Shown here: positions 16,791 to 23,959 of the stretch, piece after piece
Position numbering within the stretch: the stretch's first letter is position 1
Layout: every line of letters begins with the position of its first letter
From: a virus
Strand: one strand, 5' to 3'
Length of the DNA stretch: 64,000 nt
Virus record (IMG/VR): IMGVR_UViG_3300046534_001374
Location: 1-64,000 of that record
Position numbers and translations under genes: made by a program
Notes under the pieces: generated by a model
Database searches by the model: none
What the model was told of the DNA's origin: nothing
What the model saw: only the letters and a program-made list of their open reading frames with translations

Positions 16791-17459
16791 ATGGATTTGG
16801 TTTTTTCTGCAAATTGCGGTCTATGTAATAGACTAAGGGCTATAGTGACGTTTAAAAATTTGTATACTGGCCCATTTTTTATTTATTGGAAACAAGACGA
16901 AGCTTGTAACGGATATTTCTCCGAAGTATTTAATGCAATAGAAGGGCACCCTATTCTTGAAAACATACACCCCAAGGATTTAGATAATATGAATCTCATT
17001 GATAACGGTTGTAACCCGTTTCTAGATTACCCAGATCTAGGGTATGATGTTTTTAAGATGTTCGAACCAAATGATTCGGTATTAAAAGCTATAGAAGATT
17101 TAAAATTGCCCGATAAATATGATGCAATACATTTGAGAGGGACAGATCGTAGTGGATGGGCAGAAATTAAGAATGAGGAATTGGTGGGATTGGTGGATAA
17201 TAGCGAACATCCTATTTTTATTGCCACTGATGATATTAAAAAATATGAGGAGTGTGTTAATCTTTTTGGCGACAGAATCATTAAGTCCGGTTTCAAACCA
17301 CTGGATGGATTGAGGCAAACTACACTCAAGAGAGCGGTTGTTGATTTGTTTGTTTGTGTGAACTCTGAAAACTTCTCAGGGTCTACGGGTAGTAGCTTTT
17401 CGGGTCAGATTGAATTTATGAAAACTTATAAAGAAAATTATGAAAAGTATAAAATATAA
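16791..17459 (+). CDS. Fucosyltransferase-like enzyme
   Basis: The 222-residue protein opens with F-S-A-N-C-G-L-C-N-R-L-R, followed at about residue 114 by A-I-H-L-R-G-T-D-R and near the end by D-L-F-V-C-V-N-S-E-N-F-S-G-S-T-G-S-S-F-S. The N-R-L-R / H-x-R-x-T-D / G-S-x-x-S order is typical of GT-B fucosyltransferases (GT11/GT23/NodZ-like) that use GDP-fucose. It is shorter than cellular members. Its target may be virion or host glycan. Confidence 0.65.
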   Translation: MDLVFSANCGLCNRLRAIVTFKNLYTGPFFIYWKQDEACNGYFSEVFNAIEGHPILENIHPKDLDNMNLIDNGCNPFLDYPDLGYDVFKMFEPNDSVLKAIEDLKLPDKYDAIHLRGTDRSGWAEIKNEELVGLVDNSEHPIFIATDDIKKYEECVNLFGDRIIKSGFKPLDGLRQTTLKRAVVDLFVCVNSENFSGSTGSSFSGQIEFMKTYKENYEKYKI

Positions 17460-17613
17460 GAACTCTATAGTTGCTGCTAACTAGTTCTGCGTTTGTTGGA
17501 TTTCATATTACAAAATTTAGGGGTTTCCTTCAGATGTATAACCGCCTTGTTGAAAAATTTTATTCAAAGTCTTCTGCCCACCTTCGACAAACCAAGAAGA
17601 TAGGTCGCTTCTT

Positions 17614-17746
17614 TGGTGCAACACTGAGGACTTTAACCTCAGATATGGAGTTTAGGCACACTCCTACCCGTCTGTTACGACTGTAAATTTCGGTGTCTTT
17701 CGATCCTACTAATTCCTATAAGGTGCGTTACGTTACGCCATGTTGC
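17614..17746 (-). tRNA. Oversized tRNA-like gene (133 nt)
   Basis: Acceptor GCAACAT pairs with GTGTTGC, then A and an encoded CCA. The T stem TGAGG/CCTCA carries the odd loop TTAAAGT (C56 changed). The D arm GCG-TAACGTAA-CGC lacks GG. A variable hairpin GGAGT/ACTCC suggests a class II tRNA. About 45 extra bases lie in the anticodon region; the anticodon is unresolved. A strong promoter lies 8 bases upstream. Confidence 0.55.
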
Positions 17747-17754
17747 ATTATTAG

Positions 17755-17782
17755 ACATTACCATGTTTAAATGGATTGTCAA
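17755..17782 (-). promoter_or_regulatory. Sigma70-like promoter for the tRNA-like RNA
   Basis: TTGACA at 17777-17782, a 16-base spacer and TAATGT at 17755-17760 point at the tRNA-like gene that begins at 17746. The rest of 17461-17613 shows no convincing gene. Confidence 0.6.
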
Positions 17783-18030
17783 GGTTTAAATATTTTATTC
17801 CAACCGTTTTTGGAAAAATTCTCGATCCAACCTCGTTCTGGAATGGTGACTTCACAAATAGCTTCCCTGCCCATTTCTTCTGGATCTGGGGCTATAGCTA
17901 CAACTCCACCTGTATCATAAACCCAAATAAATATCTCACCCTCAAAAGTTGCTACGCAGCAATCTCCACCTTCCTGTAGAGTTTGATATGGGAGGTCTAT
18001 AAACCATTTAGGTAGGTCTTTTGTTGTCAT
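17779..18030 (-). CDS. Hypothetical acidic protein (83 aa)
   Basis: A small acidic beta-rich protein with G-G-D-C-C-V-A-T-F. No family is recognised. Its start overlaps the stop of the upstream gene by four bases (ATGA), so the two form an operon. Confidence 0.6.
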   Translation of the reverse strand: MTTKDLPKWFIDLPYQTLQEGGDCCVATFEGEIFIWVYDTGGVVAIAPDPEEMGREAICEVTIPERGWIENFSKNGWNKIFKP

Positions 18031-18227
18031 AATTTAACTGTTTTCATTACTGTTTTCGGTATATACGGTAGATATACAATACCCACACCATCATAGTCTG
18101 GATTAACTCGGCATTTATAATCCAACATTGTGTAACCTTTATCGTTACCCGTTGCAATTGGAAGGTTAATGTTTATTGTTGGCAGCAATGGTGCCAACAA
18201 AGAGTGTATCCAATTTCTTCTTGTCAT
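18027..18227 (-). CDS. Hypothetical protein (66 aa)
   Basis: A small protein with a hydrophobic N-terminal third (W-I-H-S-L-L-A-P-L-L-P) and a basic C-terminus. It is coupled to the next gene by a four-base overlap. Function unknown. Confidence 0.55.
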   Translation of the reverse strand: MTRRNWIHSLLAPLLPTININLPIATGNDKGYTMLDYKCRVNPDYDGVGIVYLPYIPKTVMKTVKL

Positions 18228-18290
18228 AATTTATACGGGGAAATATACCCCTCGAATTACGCTTTCAAGAAGAGGCGCGAAGGGTTTAAT

Positions 18291-18367
18291 TGGCAGGACC
18301 ACTCAGAATCGAACTGAGACGAGACAGAGTTTTGGAGACTCCCGCTCTACCATTGAGCTATAATCCT
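18291..18367 (-). tRNA. tRNA-Trp(CCA)
   Basis: Acceptor AGGATTA/TGGTCCT, D arm GCTC-AATGGTA-GAGC, anticodon loop CTCCAAA on stem GGAGT/ACTCT, T loop TTCGATT, and an encoded 3' CCA. It is canonical. Confidence 0.9.
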
Positions 18368-18368
18368 G

Positions 18369-18656
18369 TTATATTTTTAAAAAGTGGTATTCTTCTATAT
18401 TTCTATGTTCCTCTTCTGTCCAAATATTTTTAAGTCTATAAACATGATTGTTCCAAAAGAAGGGTTTCGCTTCGATCCATTTCTTACTTTCAAATTCGAA
18501 AACTTCTAAAGTCATAGGAGTATCATAAATAGTTTCTGGAACCAAACATTCTCTGAATGCTCTTTTGGTGTTTTGATCCAATTTAACCCAAGGAGTTTTG
18601 TTGGATAACATATCAGGAACCCAATCACACCAACAAGTATATTCTATATCGTTCAT
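18369..18656 (-). CDS. Hypothetical protein (95 aa)
   Basis: An acidic protein rich in W and E, with C-W-C-D-W near the start. No family is recognised. It ends 2 bases before the tRNA-Trp gene, so the tRNA is probably processed from the same transcript. Confidence 0.6.
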   Translation of the reverse strand: MNDIEYTCWCDWVPDMLSNKTPWVKLDQNTKRAFRECLVPETIYDTPMTLEVFEFESKKWIEAKPFFWNNHVYRLKNIWTEEEHRNIEEYHFLKI

Positions 18657-18724
18657 ATTAGGTTATAAATTTATCTGGTCTTATTGGTTTTTTGGCAGGG
18701 ATCATTGACTTGATACAACATATT

Positions 18725-18797
18725 TGGTCAGGCGAGAAGATTCGATACTTCATCTCCCACCTCCAACGGTGGGCGCATTAACTTATGCTATCTCCTG
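18725..18797 (-). tRNA. Aberrant tRNA, probably Pro(TGG)
   Basis: Acceptor CAGGAGA/TCGCCTG with A and encoded CCA. The D loop (AAGTTA) lacks GG, the anticodon stem CCCAC/GTGGG closes an 8-base loop CGTTGGAG, and the T loop is 8 bases (TATCGAAT). These changes fall together in the elbow and anticodon. It may be decayed or functional but unusual. Confidence 0.5.
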
Positions 18798-18801
18798 AAG
18801 G

Positions 18802-18882
18802 TGCAGCGGGTGGGTAACGCACCCACACAGGCCGAAGCCCACAGATTTACAATCTGCTTATCTCACTTATAACAGCCACTAC
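18802..18882 (-). tRNA. Aberrant tRNA-Tyr(GTA)
   Basis: Acceptor GTAGTGG pairs with CCGCTGC. Anticodon arm GCAGA-TTGTAAA-TCTGT gives GTA, and a tyrosine-type variable hairpin GGGC-TTCG-GCCT follows. The T arm GTGGG-TGCGTTA-CCCAC has a non-standard loop, and the D loop lacks GG. CCA is not encoded. Confidence 0.5.
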
Positions 18883-19000
18883 ATGTTCGAGATGGTTATA
18901 TGTCCGGTGACTTATCAGCCAGCCCAACAACAAGCCCCATCTCTATATAACGCATCATACACTCAACCCGATATCAAGTCAAGCACTGTTTTGAATTATT

Positions 19001-19087
19001 TGGTGCAAGAGGAGAGATTCGAACTCTCTATTCCCGAAGGAAGTGGGATTACAATCCACCGCAACACGCCATCGTTGCCGCTCTTAC
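19001..19087 (-). tRNA. tRNA-Tyr(GTA)
   Basis: Acceptor GTAAGAG/CTCTTGC, anticodon loop TTGTAAT, a 13-base variable arm, normal T loop TTCGAAT and an encoded CCA. It is the canonical version of the aberrant copy just upstream. Confidence 0.8.
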
Positions 19088-19093
19088 ATATTG

Positions 19094-19288
19094 TTAATGA
19101 TATTCTATGATCTCGTCTTCGTGTAGATCGTAAATCTCAAGATCGGCATATTTTAGTTTTACGTGTTTCTTAAACGATTTTGATCCTTTGAGGTTTTCTA
19201 AAGTGTTGAAATCTGCTACAAAATTTTCCATCCCTCCTGCGGAGGTTTCTTCGTAAGGTAGGCTGAATAACCAGTAGCGTTTCTTCAT
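19094..19288 (-). CDS. KRYWLF-domain protein without leader
   Basis: The 64-residue protein begins MKKRYWLFSLPYEETSAGGM and continues with an F-N-T-L-E-N-L segment. The same pattern (K-R-Y-W-L-F, A-G-G-M, F-D-T-I-E-E-L, I-Y-D) forms the body of the protein at 21473, which carries an extra N-terminal leader. The pair shows that the leader is a separate module. The domain resembles a phage family of unknown function. TTGACA with a distant TATAAC (19 bases) lies upstream. Confidence 0.7.
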   Translation of the reverse strand: MKKRYWLFSLPYEETSAGGMENFVADFNTLENLKGSKSFKKHVKLKYADLEIYDLHEDEIIEYH

Positions 19289-19334
19289 GTCGTTATAGTA
19301 ACACCGTTTCTCAGGATGTCAATGTTTATTTTGG

Positions 19335-19406
19335 AAGCGCATGAAGGAATCGAACCTTCTTTTTTCGGATCAAAACCGAAAGTAATAACCAGTATACGAA
19401 TGCGCC
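19335..19406 (-). tRNA. tRNA-Gln(TTG)
   Basis: Acceptor GGCGCAT/ATGCGCT, anticodon stem TTCGG/CCGAA with loop TTTTGAT, T loop TTCGATT. CCA is not fully encoded. Confidence 0.8.
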
Positions 19407-19476
19407 GTATTTTAAAGTTTATAGGGCTGGATACAACATCCGTGCTTCAAAGGAGCATATTAGCTCTCCTATAAAA

Positions 19477-19553
19477 TGGTCACGGCGACAGGAATCGAAC
19501 CTGCGACATCTGAAATCCAAACTCAGCATTCTGCCACTATAATAATCCCCGTG
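19477..19553 (-). tRNA. tRNA-Pro(TGG)
   Basis: Acceptor CACGGGG/CGCCGTG (one mismatch), anticodon CTGAG-TTTGGAT-TTCAG, T arm GCAGG-TTCGATT-CCTGT, CCA encoded. It is one of three TGG tRNAs in the window. Confidence 0.75.
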
Positions 19554-19556
19554 TTT

Positions 19557-19709
19557 TTAACATGGAACTTCTACACTAAAATATAAACTACAATTAAGAC
19601 ACCTATAAGAATCTTTATAATCACTCCCATTTTCTACCGATTCAACATCGGGGTGAACTTGGGCTTCTTTATCGGGATCTTCTTTAGTGCATACTTTACC
19701 AGCTTTCAT
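19557..19709 (-). CDS. Small cysteine-containing protein (50 aa)
   Basis: The frame begins MKAGKVCTKEDPDKEAQVHP and ends with C-L-N-C, then VEVPC. The four cysteines and one histidine fit a small zinc knuckle. It lies between tRNA genes on the same strand. No family is recognised. Confidence 0.5.
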   Translation of the reverse strand: MKAGKVCTKEDPDKEAQVHPDVESVENGSDYKDSYRCLNCSLYFSVEVPC

Positions 19710-19715
19710 AATAAA

Positions 19716-19787
19716 TGGTCGAGGGAGTAGGATTTGACACCCACATCGCCACCTCTACAGTGGTCATTTTGCTTAAACTATCCCTCG
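19716..19787 (-). tRNA. Aberrant tRNA, anticodon probably TAG (Leu)
   Basis: Acceptor CGAGGGA/TCCCTCG with A and encoded CCA is perfect. The anticodon stem CCAC/GTGG closes loop TGTAGAG, in which the invariant U33 would be G. The T loop is 8 bases (TGTCAAAT), and the D loop lacks GG. Confidence 0.45.
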
Positions 19788-19790
19788 ATA

Positions 19791-19868
19791 TGGTATAGGT
19801 GGAGGGATTCGAACCCTCGATCTCTCGCCCCCAAAACGAGCGTCATAGCCAAACTAGACCACACCTAT
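19791..19868 (-). tRNA. tRNA-Pro(TGG)
   Basis: Acceptor ATAGGTG/CACCTAT, anticodon CTCGT-TTTGGGG-GCGAG, T arm GAGGG-TTCGAAT-CCCTC, CCA encoded. It is canonical. Confidence 0.85.
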
Positions 19869-19958
19869 ATGTTGAGAATAATACGTCTGTCTAACGCTAG
19901 AGCCATTACTTGGTTCACTCGGTTTGGGTGCTTACCACATCCATTACGCCGACTCTCT

Positions 19959-19987
19959 GTGTGGTCTCTCTCACACCACTACTATTA
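19959..19987. repeat. Direct repeat with internal hairpin, copy 1
   Basis: GTGTGGTCTCTCTCACACCA and the following CTACTATTA recur at 20218 with a 2-base deletion. GTGTG and CACAC can pair. The stretch 19869-19992 otherwise shows no convincing gene. Confidence 0.6.
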
Positions 19988-19992
19988 TTTAA

Positions 19993-20080
19993 TTCATATG
20001 GAAGGATTCGAACCTCCGGTCCCCGTTAAGGGACACCAGTTTTTTAAATCAGTTGCTTTAAGCCACTCAGCCACATACAA
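19993..20080 (-). tRNA. tRNA-Leu, probably TAA, irregular anticodon arm
   Basis: Acceptor TTGTATG/CATATGA, leucine-type D arm (GCTGAGTGGCTTAAAGC), variable hairpin GTCCC/GGGAC and T arm GGAGG-TTCGAAT-CCTTC are clear. The anticodon stem is poor, and the loop contains TTTAAAAAA, two A longer than expected. CCA is not encoded. Confidence 0.6.
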
Positions 20081-20092
20081 AATCATTTACAA

Positions 20093-20197
20093 TTAAAATT
20101 CACACAATTTATCAAACTCTTCAGTTTTCCTATAAATCTTACACTCTGACAAAGCTTTACATACTCGCCTCAAAGCTTCCACATTTGGTCCGATCAT
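20093..20197 (-). CDS. Possible small gene (34 aa)
   Basis: The frame MIGPNVEALRRVCKALSECK continues to CEF and a stop; composition looks protein-like. It could also be the remnant of a longer gene, since the frame stays open upstream of the ATG. Confidence 0.3.
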   Translation of the reverse strand: MIGPNVEALRRVCKALSECKIYRKTEEFDKLCEF

Positions 20198-20217
20198 ATT
20201 GTCGATAAAGGCTCTTC

Positions 20218-20244
20218 GTGTGGTCTCTCACACCACTACTATTA
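20218..20244. repeat. Direct repeat with internal hairpin, copy 2
   Basis: Second copy of the repeat at 19959: GTGTGGTCTCTCACACCACT then ACTATTA. Confidence 0.6.
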
Positions 20245-20271
20245 GTATTACTACAATCTTCAAATATTACA

Positions 20272-20291
20272 AGAGAAAGTTGCAACTTTCT
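20272..20291. repeat. 20-bp perfect palindrome
   Basis: GAGAAAGTTGCAACTTTCTC reads the same on both strands. It lies downstream of the nuclease gene, next to another weak inverted repeat (AGTCTTCA / TGAAGGACT). Confidence 0.6.
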
Positions 20292-20351
20292 CAAGCAGTC
20301 CTTCATTTATTCGGATGAGCCTGAAGTCAGCATTCTCGCTTGAAGACTTTA

Positions 20352-20924
20352 TTAAAAATTAATACCCTTGTATAACAAGGAAATAGGTAAGTTCCACATA
20401 GGAACATGACATCTGAAACCATTCGAAGGATCTACGTCACCTTTATCTACAAATTTAGCTTTCTCAAAGAATTCTTTTGATGATATGAAACCACACAACC
20501 ACAATTTTTTAAGGTTTTTATATTTTACGTTTACGCCACTACCCGATTTAGATCCATAAGTTATAGATGCAAACGCATATATTTCTGGTTTTTGATGCAA
20601 GCTAGTTTTTGCAATGGATACCTCATAATTTAGTCTCGGGTCAACCGTTCTTCTTTTGGTTTTAACCTCAATAGTTTTCCCATTAAACTCTAAATCATGA
20701 TTGTATTTTTTATACCCTTCATCACATGAAACGACATCAGCACCTACATGTGATGCTATTGCTGCTTCCGATAAGTAGCCAGCCCTATTACCTTTACCCG
20801 AAGTTATAGAGTTATTCAAAACTCCAAGTTCTTTTGATTTTTTAATAGCATCTTTCAACATCCAAGTTTTTATATCTAAAGTTTCCATTAGATATAAAAT
20901 ACCATGTGTCATGGGCTTTTTCAA
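20352..20924 (-). CDS. PD-(D/E)XK-type nuclease
   Basis: The 190-residue protein has G-Y-L-S-E-A-A-I-A near residue 50, H-D-L-E-F at about 75 and I-E-V-K-T-K-R-R at about 83. The E...D...E-x-K order is the catalytic core of PD-(D/E)XK nucleases, as in many restriction-like or Holliday-type enzymes. Its start overlaps the upstream gene by four bases. It could be a defence or host-DNA-attacking enzyme; the specificity is unknown. Confidence 0.65.
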   Translation of the reverse strand: MKKPMTHGILYLMETLDIKTWMLKDAIKKSKELGVLNNSITSGKGNRAGYLSEAAIASHVGADVVSCDEGYKKYNHDLEFNGKTIEVKTKRRTVDPRLNYEVSIAKTSLHQKPEIYAFASITYGSKSGSGVNVKYKNLKKLWLCGFISSKEFFEKAKFVDKGDVDPSNGFRCHVPMWNLPISLLYKGINF

Positions 20925-21151
20925 ATTAATTCTTCAAAATCTCTCAAAAATCTTTTACTCTTCATTCTAGAAAAATCAATTTCACTTTCAACTGAATTGG
21001 CCCAACGGTCAAAGTCAGTATCACTGATATGAAGAATATTACCTATAATCCGAAAATGCCTACTTTTGTATGTCTTAAGGGTATAGTCGGATTTGTCGAA
21101 TTTCAAATCGTGATTTGCTTCCAACGTTTCTACTACTTCTTCAGTTGTCAT
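20921..21151 (-). CDS. Hypothetical early protein (76 aa)
   Basis: A charged helical-beta protein starting MTTEEVVETLEANHDLKFD. No family is recognised. It is the first gene of a two-gene operon with the nuclease and has a clear promoter upstream. Confidence 0.65.
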   Translation of the reverse strand: MTTEEVVETLEANHDLKFDKSDYTLKTYKSRHFRIIGNILHISDTDFDRWANSVESEIDFSRMKSKRFLRDFEELI

Positions 21152-21160
21152 TACCCCTGA

Positions 21161-21189
21161 ACTTTAGCATTCAAAATCGATTGTGTCAA
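21161..21189 (-). promoter_or_regulatory. Sigma70-like promoter for the nuclease operon
   Basis: TTGACA at 21184-21189, 17 bases, TAAAGT at 21161-21166 on the minus strand. Confidence 0.7.
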
Positions 21190-21211
21190 CAATCTTTTAA
21201 CTTTATTTTAT

Positions 21212-21259
21212 AGCGACCGTCCTGCTTTTCAGGGGAACACGAATTTTAATCTCGCCGCT
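21212..21259 (-). ncRNA. Conserved 48-nt RNA element, copy A
   Basis: Read on the minus strand: AGCG, then GAGATTAAAATTCGTG, CCCC, a variable loop, GCAGGACG, and CGCT closing the outer stem. The conserved blocks recur at 28792 and 41130, while the stem bases and loop vary. It follows a terminator and a tiny ORF in all three places. The strand is inferred from that order. Confidence 0.65.
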
Positions 21260-21267
21260 TCTGTCTA

Positions 21268-21300
21268 TAAAAAAACCCTAACCGAATGAACGGGTAGGGT
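21268..21300 (-). terminator. Intrinsic terminator of cassette A
   Basis: On the minus strand, ACCCTA...TAGGGT with an inner CCG/CGG forms a hairpin followed by a run of T. It ends the transcript of the tiny ORF at 21329. Confidence 0.75.
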
Positions 21301-21328
21301 CAAGAAATATTGTAATTTAGTTTATCAA

Positions 21329-21400
21329 CTACACACAATTTCTAGACCCATCCATCGGTGGATAGGGTTGTTGCCATTGTTGCTGGAAGATGTTCTTCAT
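21329..21400 (-). CDS. Tiny ORF of cassette A (23 aa)
   Basis: The frame reads MKNIFQQQWQQPYPPMDGSR then NCV and stop. Promoter, ORF and terminator have the same spacing as in two other cassettes (28910, 41247). The three peptides are not clearly related beyond M-(K/N)-(N/H)-(I/V). The region could instead be an RNA with an incidental frame. Confidence 0.5.
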   Translation of the reverse strand: MKNIFQQQWQQPYPPMDGSRNCV

Positions 21401-21408
21401 TACGTTTT

Positions 21409-21438
21409 TACTTATACCACATGTTTGCACTTTTTCAA
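21409..21438 (-). promoter_or_regulatory. Promoter of cassette A
   Basis: TTGAAA at 21433-21438, 16 bases, then TATAAGTA at 21409-21416. The -10 word also fits the T4-type late motif. Cassettes B and C have the same 16-base spacing. Confidence 0.65.
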
Positions 21439-21472
21439 GGAAATTGTGAATTATTTTAATTGGAGTTAAATC

Positions 21473-21718
21473 CTAAGCCCTCTTCACAACTTCCCCAACA
21501 TACGAATCATAGATATGGTAATCGTCTGAACCATCATATTCTTTCACACTACCCCAAAGTTCAGAACTTGTTAATTCTTCTATAGTATCAAATCTACCTT
21601 TAAGGTCATCCATACCACCCGCAGCCTCATAGTCATTAAACGCAAACAACCAGTATCGTTTTACGTTATTACTTCTTTCAGTTATCATATTATTATAATA
21701 TGTGTTGAATTTTCCCAT
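21473..21718 (-). CDS. Head-targeted KRYWLF-domain protein
   Basis: The 81-residue protein is a fusion of the leader MGKFNTYYNNMITE (cleavage after I-T-E, residue 14) with the K-R-Y-W-L-F domain found alone at 19094. It is the last of four leader-bearing genes on the minus strand. A CATAAGTA word sits just before the start. The comparison with the leaderless paralogue is the best internal evidence that the first ~14 residues are a detachable signal. Confidence 0.72.
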   Translation of the reverse strand: MGKFNTYYNNMITERSNNVKRYWLFAFNDYEAAGGMDDLKGRFDTIEELTSSELWGSVKEYDGSDDYHIYDSYVGEVVKRA

Positions 21719-21732
21719 ATTACTACTTATGT

Positions 21733-22440
21733 TTAATTTGACACAAACTTAGGAACCGACCCATTGTAATTTGTGTCGATATTTACAACGTCATCGTCAT
21801 CACAAGGTCTTGGGTTGATCATGTATAAATTAGACTCTAATACTTCCACAGGTGATTCTGTGAAGAAGAACACTGCTCTATCGCAACGACCACAGGAAAA
21901 TTTATCATTCACCATGCGGCTAACCTTTGCGTCATCCGACAACTCATCAAACTCACCACCATATTTGGCATGAGCAGATTGTCTTGTTGCGTTATCGGCA
22001 AATTCAGGATTGTCGTAATTTGGTGTTCTGCTGCGAGATTTAATATACTCCTTAACTTTAAAGGGATTGTATGTAATTGGCTCGTATGGTCTCGAACGAA
22101 TCTCTTCGATGATCTCATCCATTGTTAGGTCGATATCATCAACCTTACCATATACTAGCGATTGCACACTTTTAGTATTCTTAGCGATAATTGTTTTCGT
22201 GGTATTTTGTGCAATATAAAATTTACAGTCATCCAGAATCAATCCTTTAGTTCTGAATTTATCGCCATCGGGTCTCACCAAAACCTTATTTCCTTTTTTG
22301 ACAGACCATTGCCCGTTATACTTTCCACCCTCAAGAACGTAGTGAACACCAACGATCTCATTTTCTAGATATTGTGTATCTGGCGAAAATTCTTGGAGTA
22401 ATGTCGATCCAATCGACTGTAAGGTTTTTTCGAAATTCAT
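21733..22440 (-). CDS. Putative head-packaged protein with (L/I)xE leader
   Basis: The 235-residue protein starts MNFEKTLQSIGSTLLQE, with L-Q-E at residue 17. The body has a beta-rich first half, a helical middle with basic residues (K-S-R-S-R-T), and a C-x-x-C (C-G-R-C) near residue 185. No family is recognised. It is three bases from the next leader-bearing gene, in one operon. Confidence 0.7.
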   Translation of the reverse strand: MNFEKTLQSIGSTLLQEFSPDTQYLENEIVGVHYVLEGGKYNGQWSVKKGNKVLVRPDGDKFRTKGLILDDCKFYIAQNTTKTIIAKNTKSVQSLVYGKVDDIDLTMDEIIEEIRSRPYEPITYNPFKVKEYIKSRSRTPNYDNPEFADNATRQSAHAKYGGEFDELSDDAKVSRMVNDKFSCGRCDRAVFFFTESPVEVLESNLYMINPRPCDDDDVVNIDTNYNGSVPKFVSN

Positions 22441-22442
22441 TA

Positions 22443-22712
22443 TTATCTAGGTTTAAATTGTCCTAAAAGCTCGCCAACTTCGAAAAGATTAGCACCTTTT
22501 CTACCTACTCTACGAACGTTCCAAACATTGTTTTCACTGTCCCTAACTGATTGGACCCCGTGAGCAGACTGGAATCTAACTCTTTCTCTTTCCGCTAAAG
22601 GTCTGACAACTCTTTTAGAAGGGTATTTGATTAGGTGTTCCCTCTCCCATGCATGGATAGATTCCTTTATGATGGTGTTTTTAATTTCTTCTAATTTGTT
22701 GTCGAAGCTCAT
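22443..22712 (-). CDS. Putative head-packaged basic protein
   Basis: The 89-residue protein starts MSFDNKLEEIKNTIIKE (I-K-E at residue 17). The rest is strongly basic (R-V-V-R-P-L-A-E-R-E-R-V-R-F), fitting a DNA-associated internal head protein. It lies in the operon with the genes at 21733 and 22724. Confidence 0.7.
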   Translation of the reverse strand: MSFDNKLEEIKNTIIKESIHAWEREHLIKYPSKRVVRPLAERERVRFQSAHGVQSVRDSENNVWNVRRVGRKGANLFEVGELLGQFKPR

Positions 22713-22723
22713 ACTATTAATTA

Positions 22724-23110
22724 TTATTCTACTGTCATTAAACTGAAACTATAAGGTCTGATGCCACTAATCTCAAAATCCAATCCCAATTTATAATCCA
22801 ACTTATCAATAATTTCACCGATATCGTATCTCCATTCTTCCTTTGCGTTTTTTAAAAATTCATCATAGGAATATCTGGCATTTTTCCAACCTTCTCTTGT
22901 AGGTGTTTTTCTATTATAACCAACATTAATGGTTTGTCCGTGTGTCATGAAAACATTAATCTCATCATCATCCATATGATCCTGAACTAATGCGACTATA
23001 TCTCGTTCCATATCAGGAGTAATCTCACCTTTCTTTCTTAGTGAGGGTTCATCCCGATAGAAGGTATCTTCCGATAAAATTCCAGAAATGCATTGACCAA
23101 ATTTAGTCAT
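22724..23110 (-). CDS. Putative head-packaged protein with (L/I)xE leader
   Basis: The 128-residue protein starts MTKFGQCISGILSE (L-S-E at residue 14). The mature part is acidic-mixed and unrecognised. A CTAAATAAGTA word is found within 16 bases of the ATG, like a T4-type late promoter. It is first of the leader-bearing run. Confidence 0.7.
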   Translation of the reverse strand: MTKFGQCISGILSEDTFYRDEPSLRKKGEITPDMERDIVALVQDHMDDDEINVFMTHGQTINVGYNRKTPTREGWKNARYSYDEFLKNAKEEWRYDIGEIIDKLDYKLGLDFEISGIRPYSFSLMTVE

Positions 23111-23115
23111 ACTAC

Positions 23116-23583
23116 TTATTTAGTGTAAACTTCATCCCAATATCCGGTAGGCTTCAATTCTCGATATTCCTCGTTAGAAATAATTTTCAAATCATCGGGA
23201 TTGCGATCATCTAAGAATCCCCAATCTTTCAAATTATTAGAAGTGAATATGAGTGTTCTCACATATCGTGAATGGAGCTTCTTGATACGATGAAAGCACT
23301 TAAGACTAACCCAATTAAACTTACCCTTAGCGATCTCCCTGACTTCGGTTTTTGAGTTGATATCGGATTTAAACTCTTCAGTATAGCCACCATCCATAAT
23401 ATATGACAATAATCTCCGTGGATGGTTATGCAAGAAGTGGTCGCGATCAAAAGTTAAATCCTCGCTATCTGGGGGTAAAAAGAACTCGTGGGTATCCACG
23501 GTCATGAATCCCAAATTTAACACCCGCCAACGTTTGAATAAAACAAACCCATCTTTTCTTTTAATTTCTTTAATCAGTTTCAT
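23116..23583 (-). CDS. Cupin-like protein
   Basis: The start is set at MKLIKEI, overlapping the end of the upstream gene by 14 bases. Around residues 47-65 it has D-R-D-H-F-L-H-N-H-P-R-R-L-L-S, followed by G-G-Y-T-E-E, a histidine-rich motif common in phage cupin-fold proteins. The 155-residue size fits. Function unknown. Confidence 0.55.
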   Translation of the reverse strand: MKLIKEIKRKDGFVLFKRWRVLNLGFMTVDTHEFFLPPDSEDLTFDRDHFLHNHPRRLLSYIMDGGYTEEFKSDINSKTEVREIAKGKFNWVSLKCFHRIKKLHSRYVRTLIFTSNNLKDWGFLDDRNPDDLKIISNEEYRELKPTGYWDEVYTK

Positions 23584-23932
23584 GATGTCTTTTAAATTTA
23601 ATAGAAGATCTAAAACCTTCAATTTTGTTAATTTGCAACAACCTGATACGACTAATCAACCTAGAGATAATCCTTCTTGGGTGCTCTCGTTCTTCGATAA
23701 AGTGATCTGCGCAGTAGCCATCGTTAGACGGGCAGGTGTCCTGAATAAAGGAAAATATATCTTCGTAAGGTTTATACTCATCGACGATTTTAGTTAACCA
23801 GAATAACACACTCTGCGCGTCGATATGTTCTGGATACATGCCGCACTTCCTACCGATCAATTTTCGGAGACTATTATAGGGCCTCTTGTTTTTCTTACAG
23901 TATCTGATGATTAGATTATCAATAGGGTTCAT
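23570..23932 (-). CDS. Hypothetical protein (120 aa)
   Basis: A basic helical protein with several cysteines and a basic C-terminus. No family is recognised. It overlaps the next gene, so it belongs to the operon running from 24208 to about 21473. Confidence 0.6.
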   Translation of the reverse strand: MNPIDNLIIRYCKKNKRPYNSLRKLIGRKCGMYPEHIDAQSVLFWLTKIVDEYKPYEDIFSFIQDTCPSNDGYCADHFIEEREHPRRIISRLISRIRLLQINKIEGFRSSIKFKRHHETD

Positions 23933-23959
23933 TTTATACGTATTTGTTGAATAATTCTA

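Noticed and set aside
17471-17686. A 71-codon plus-strand frame
   Set aside because: It runs antisense through the tRNA-like gene at 17614-17746, and the opposite strand has a strong promoter.
19734-20096. A 120-codon plus-strand frame
   Set aside because: It is the reverse strand of three tRNA genes. Its repeated G-F-E-P and R-D-S-N-P words come from the complement of tRNA T arms.
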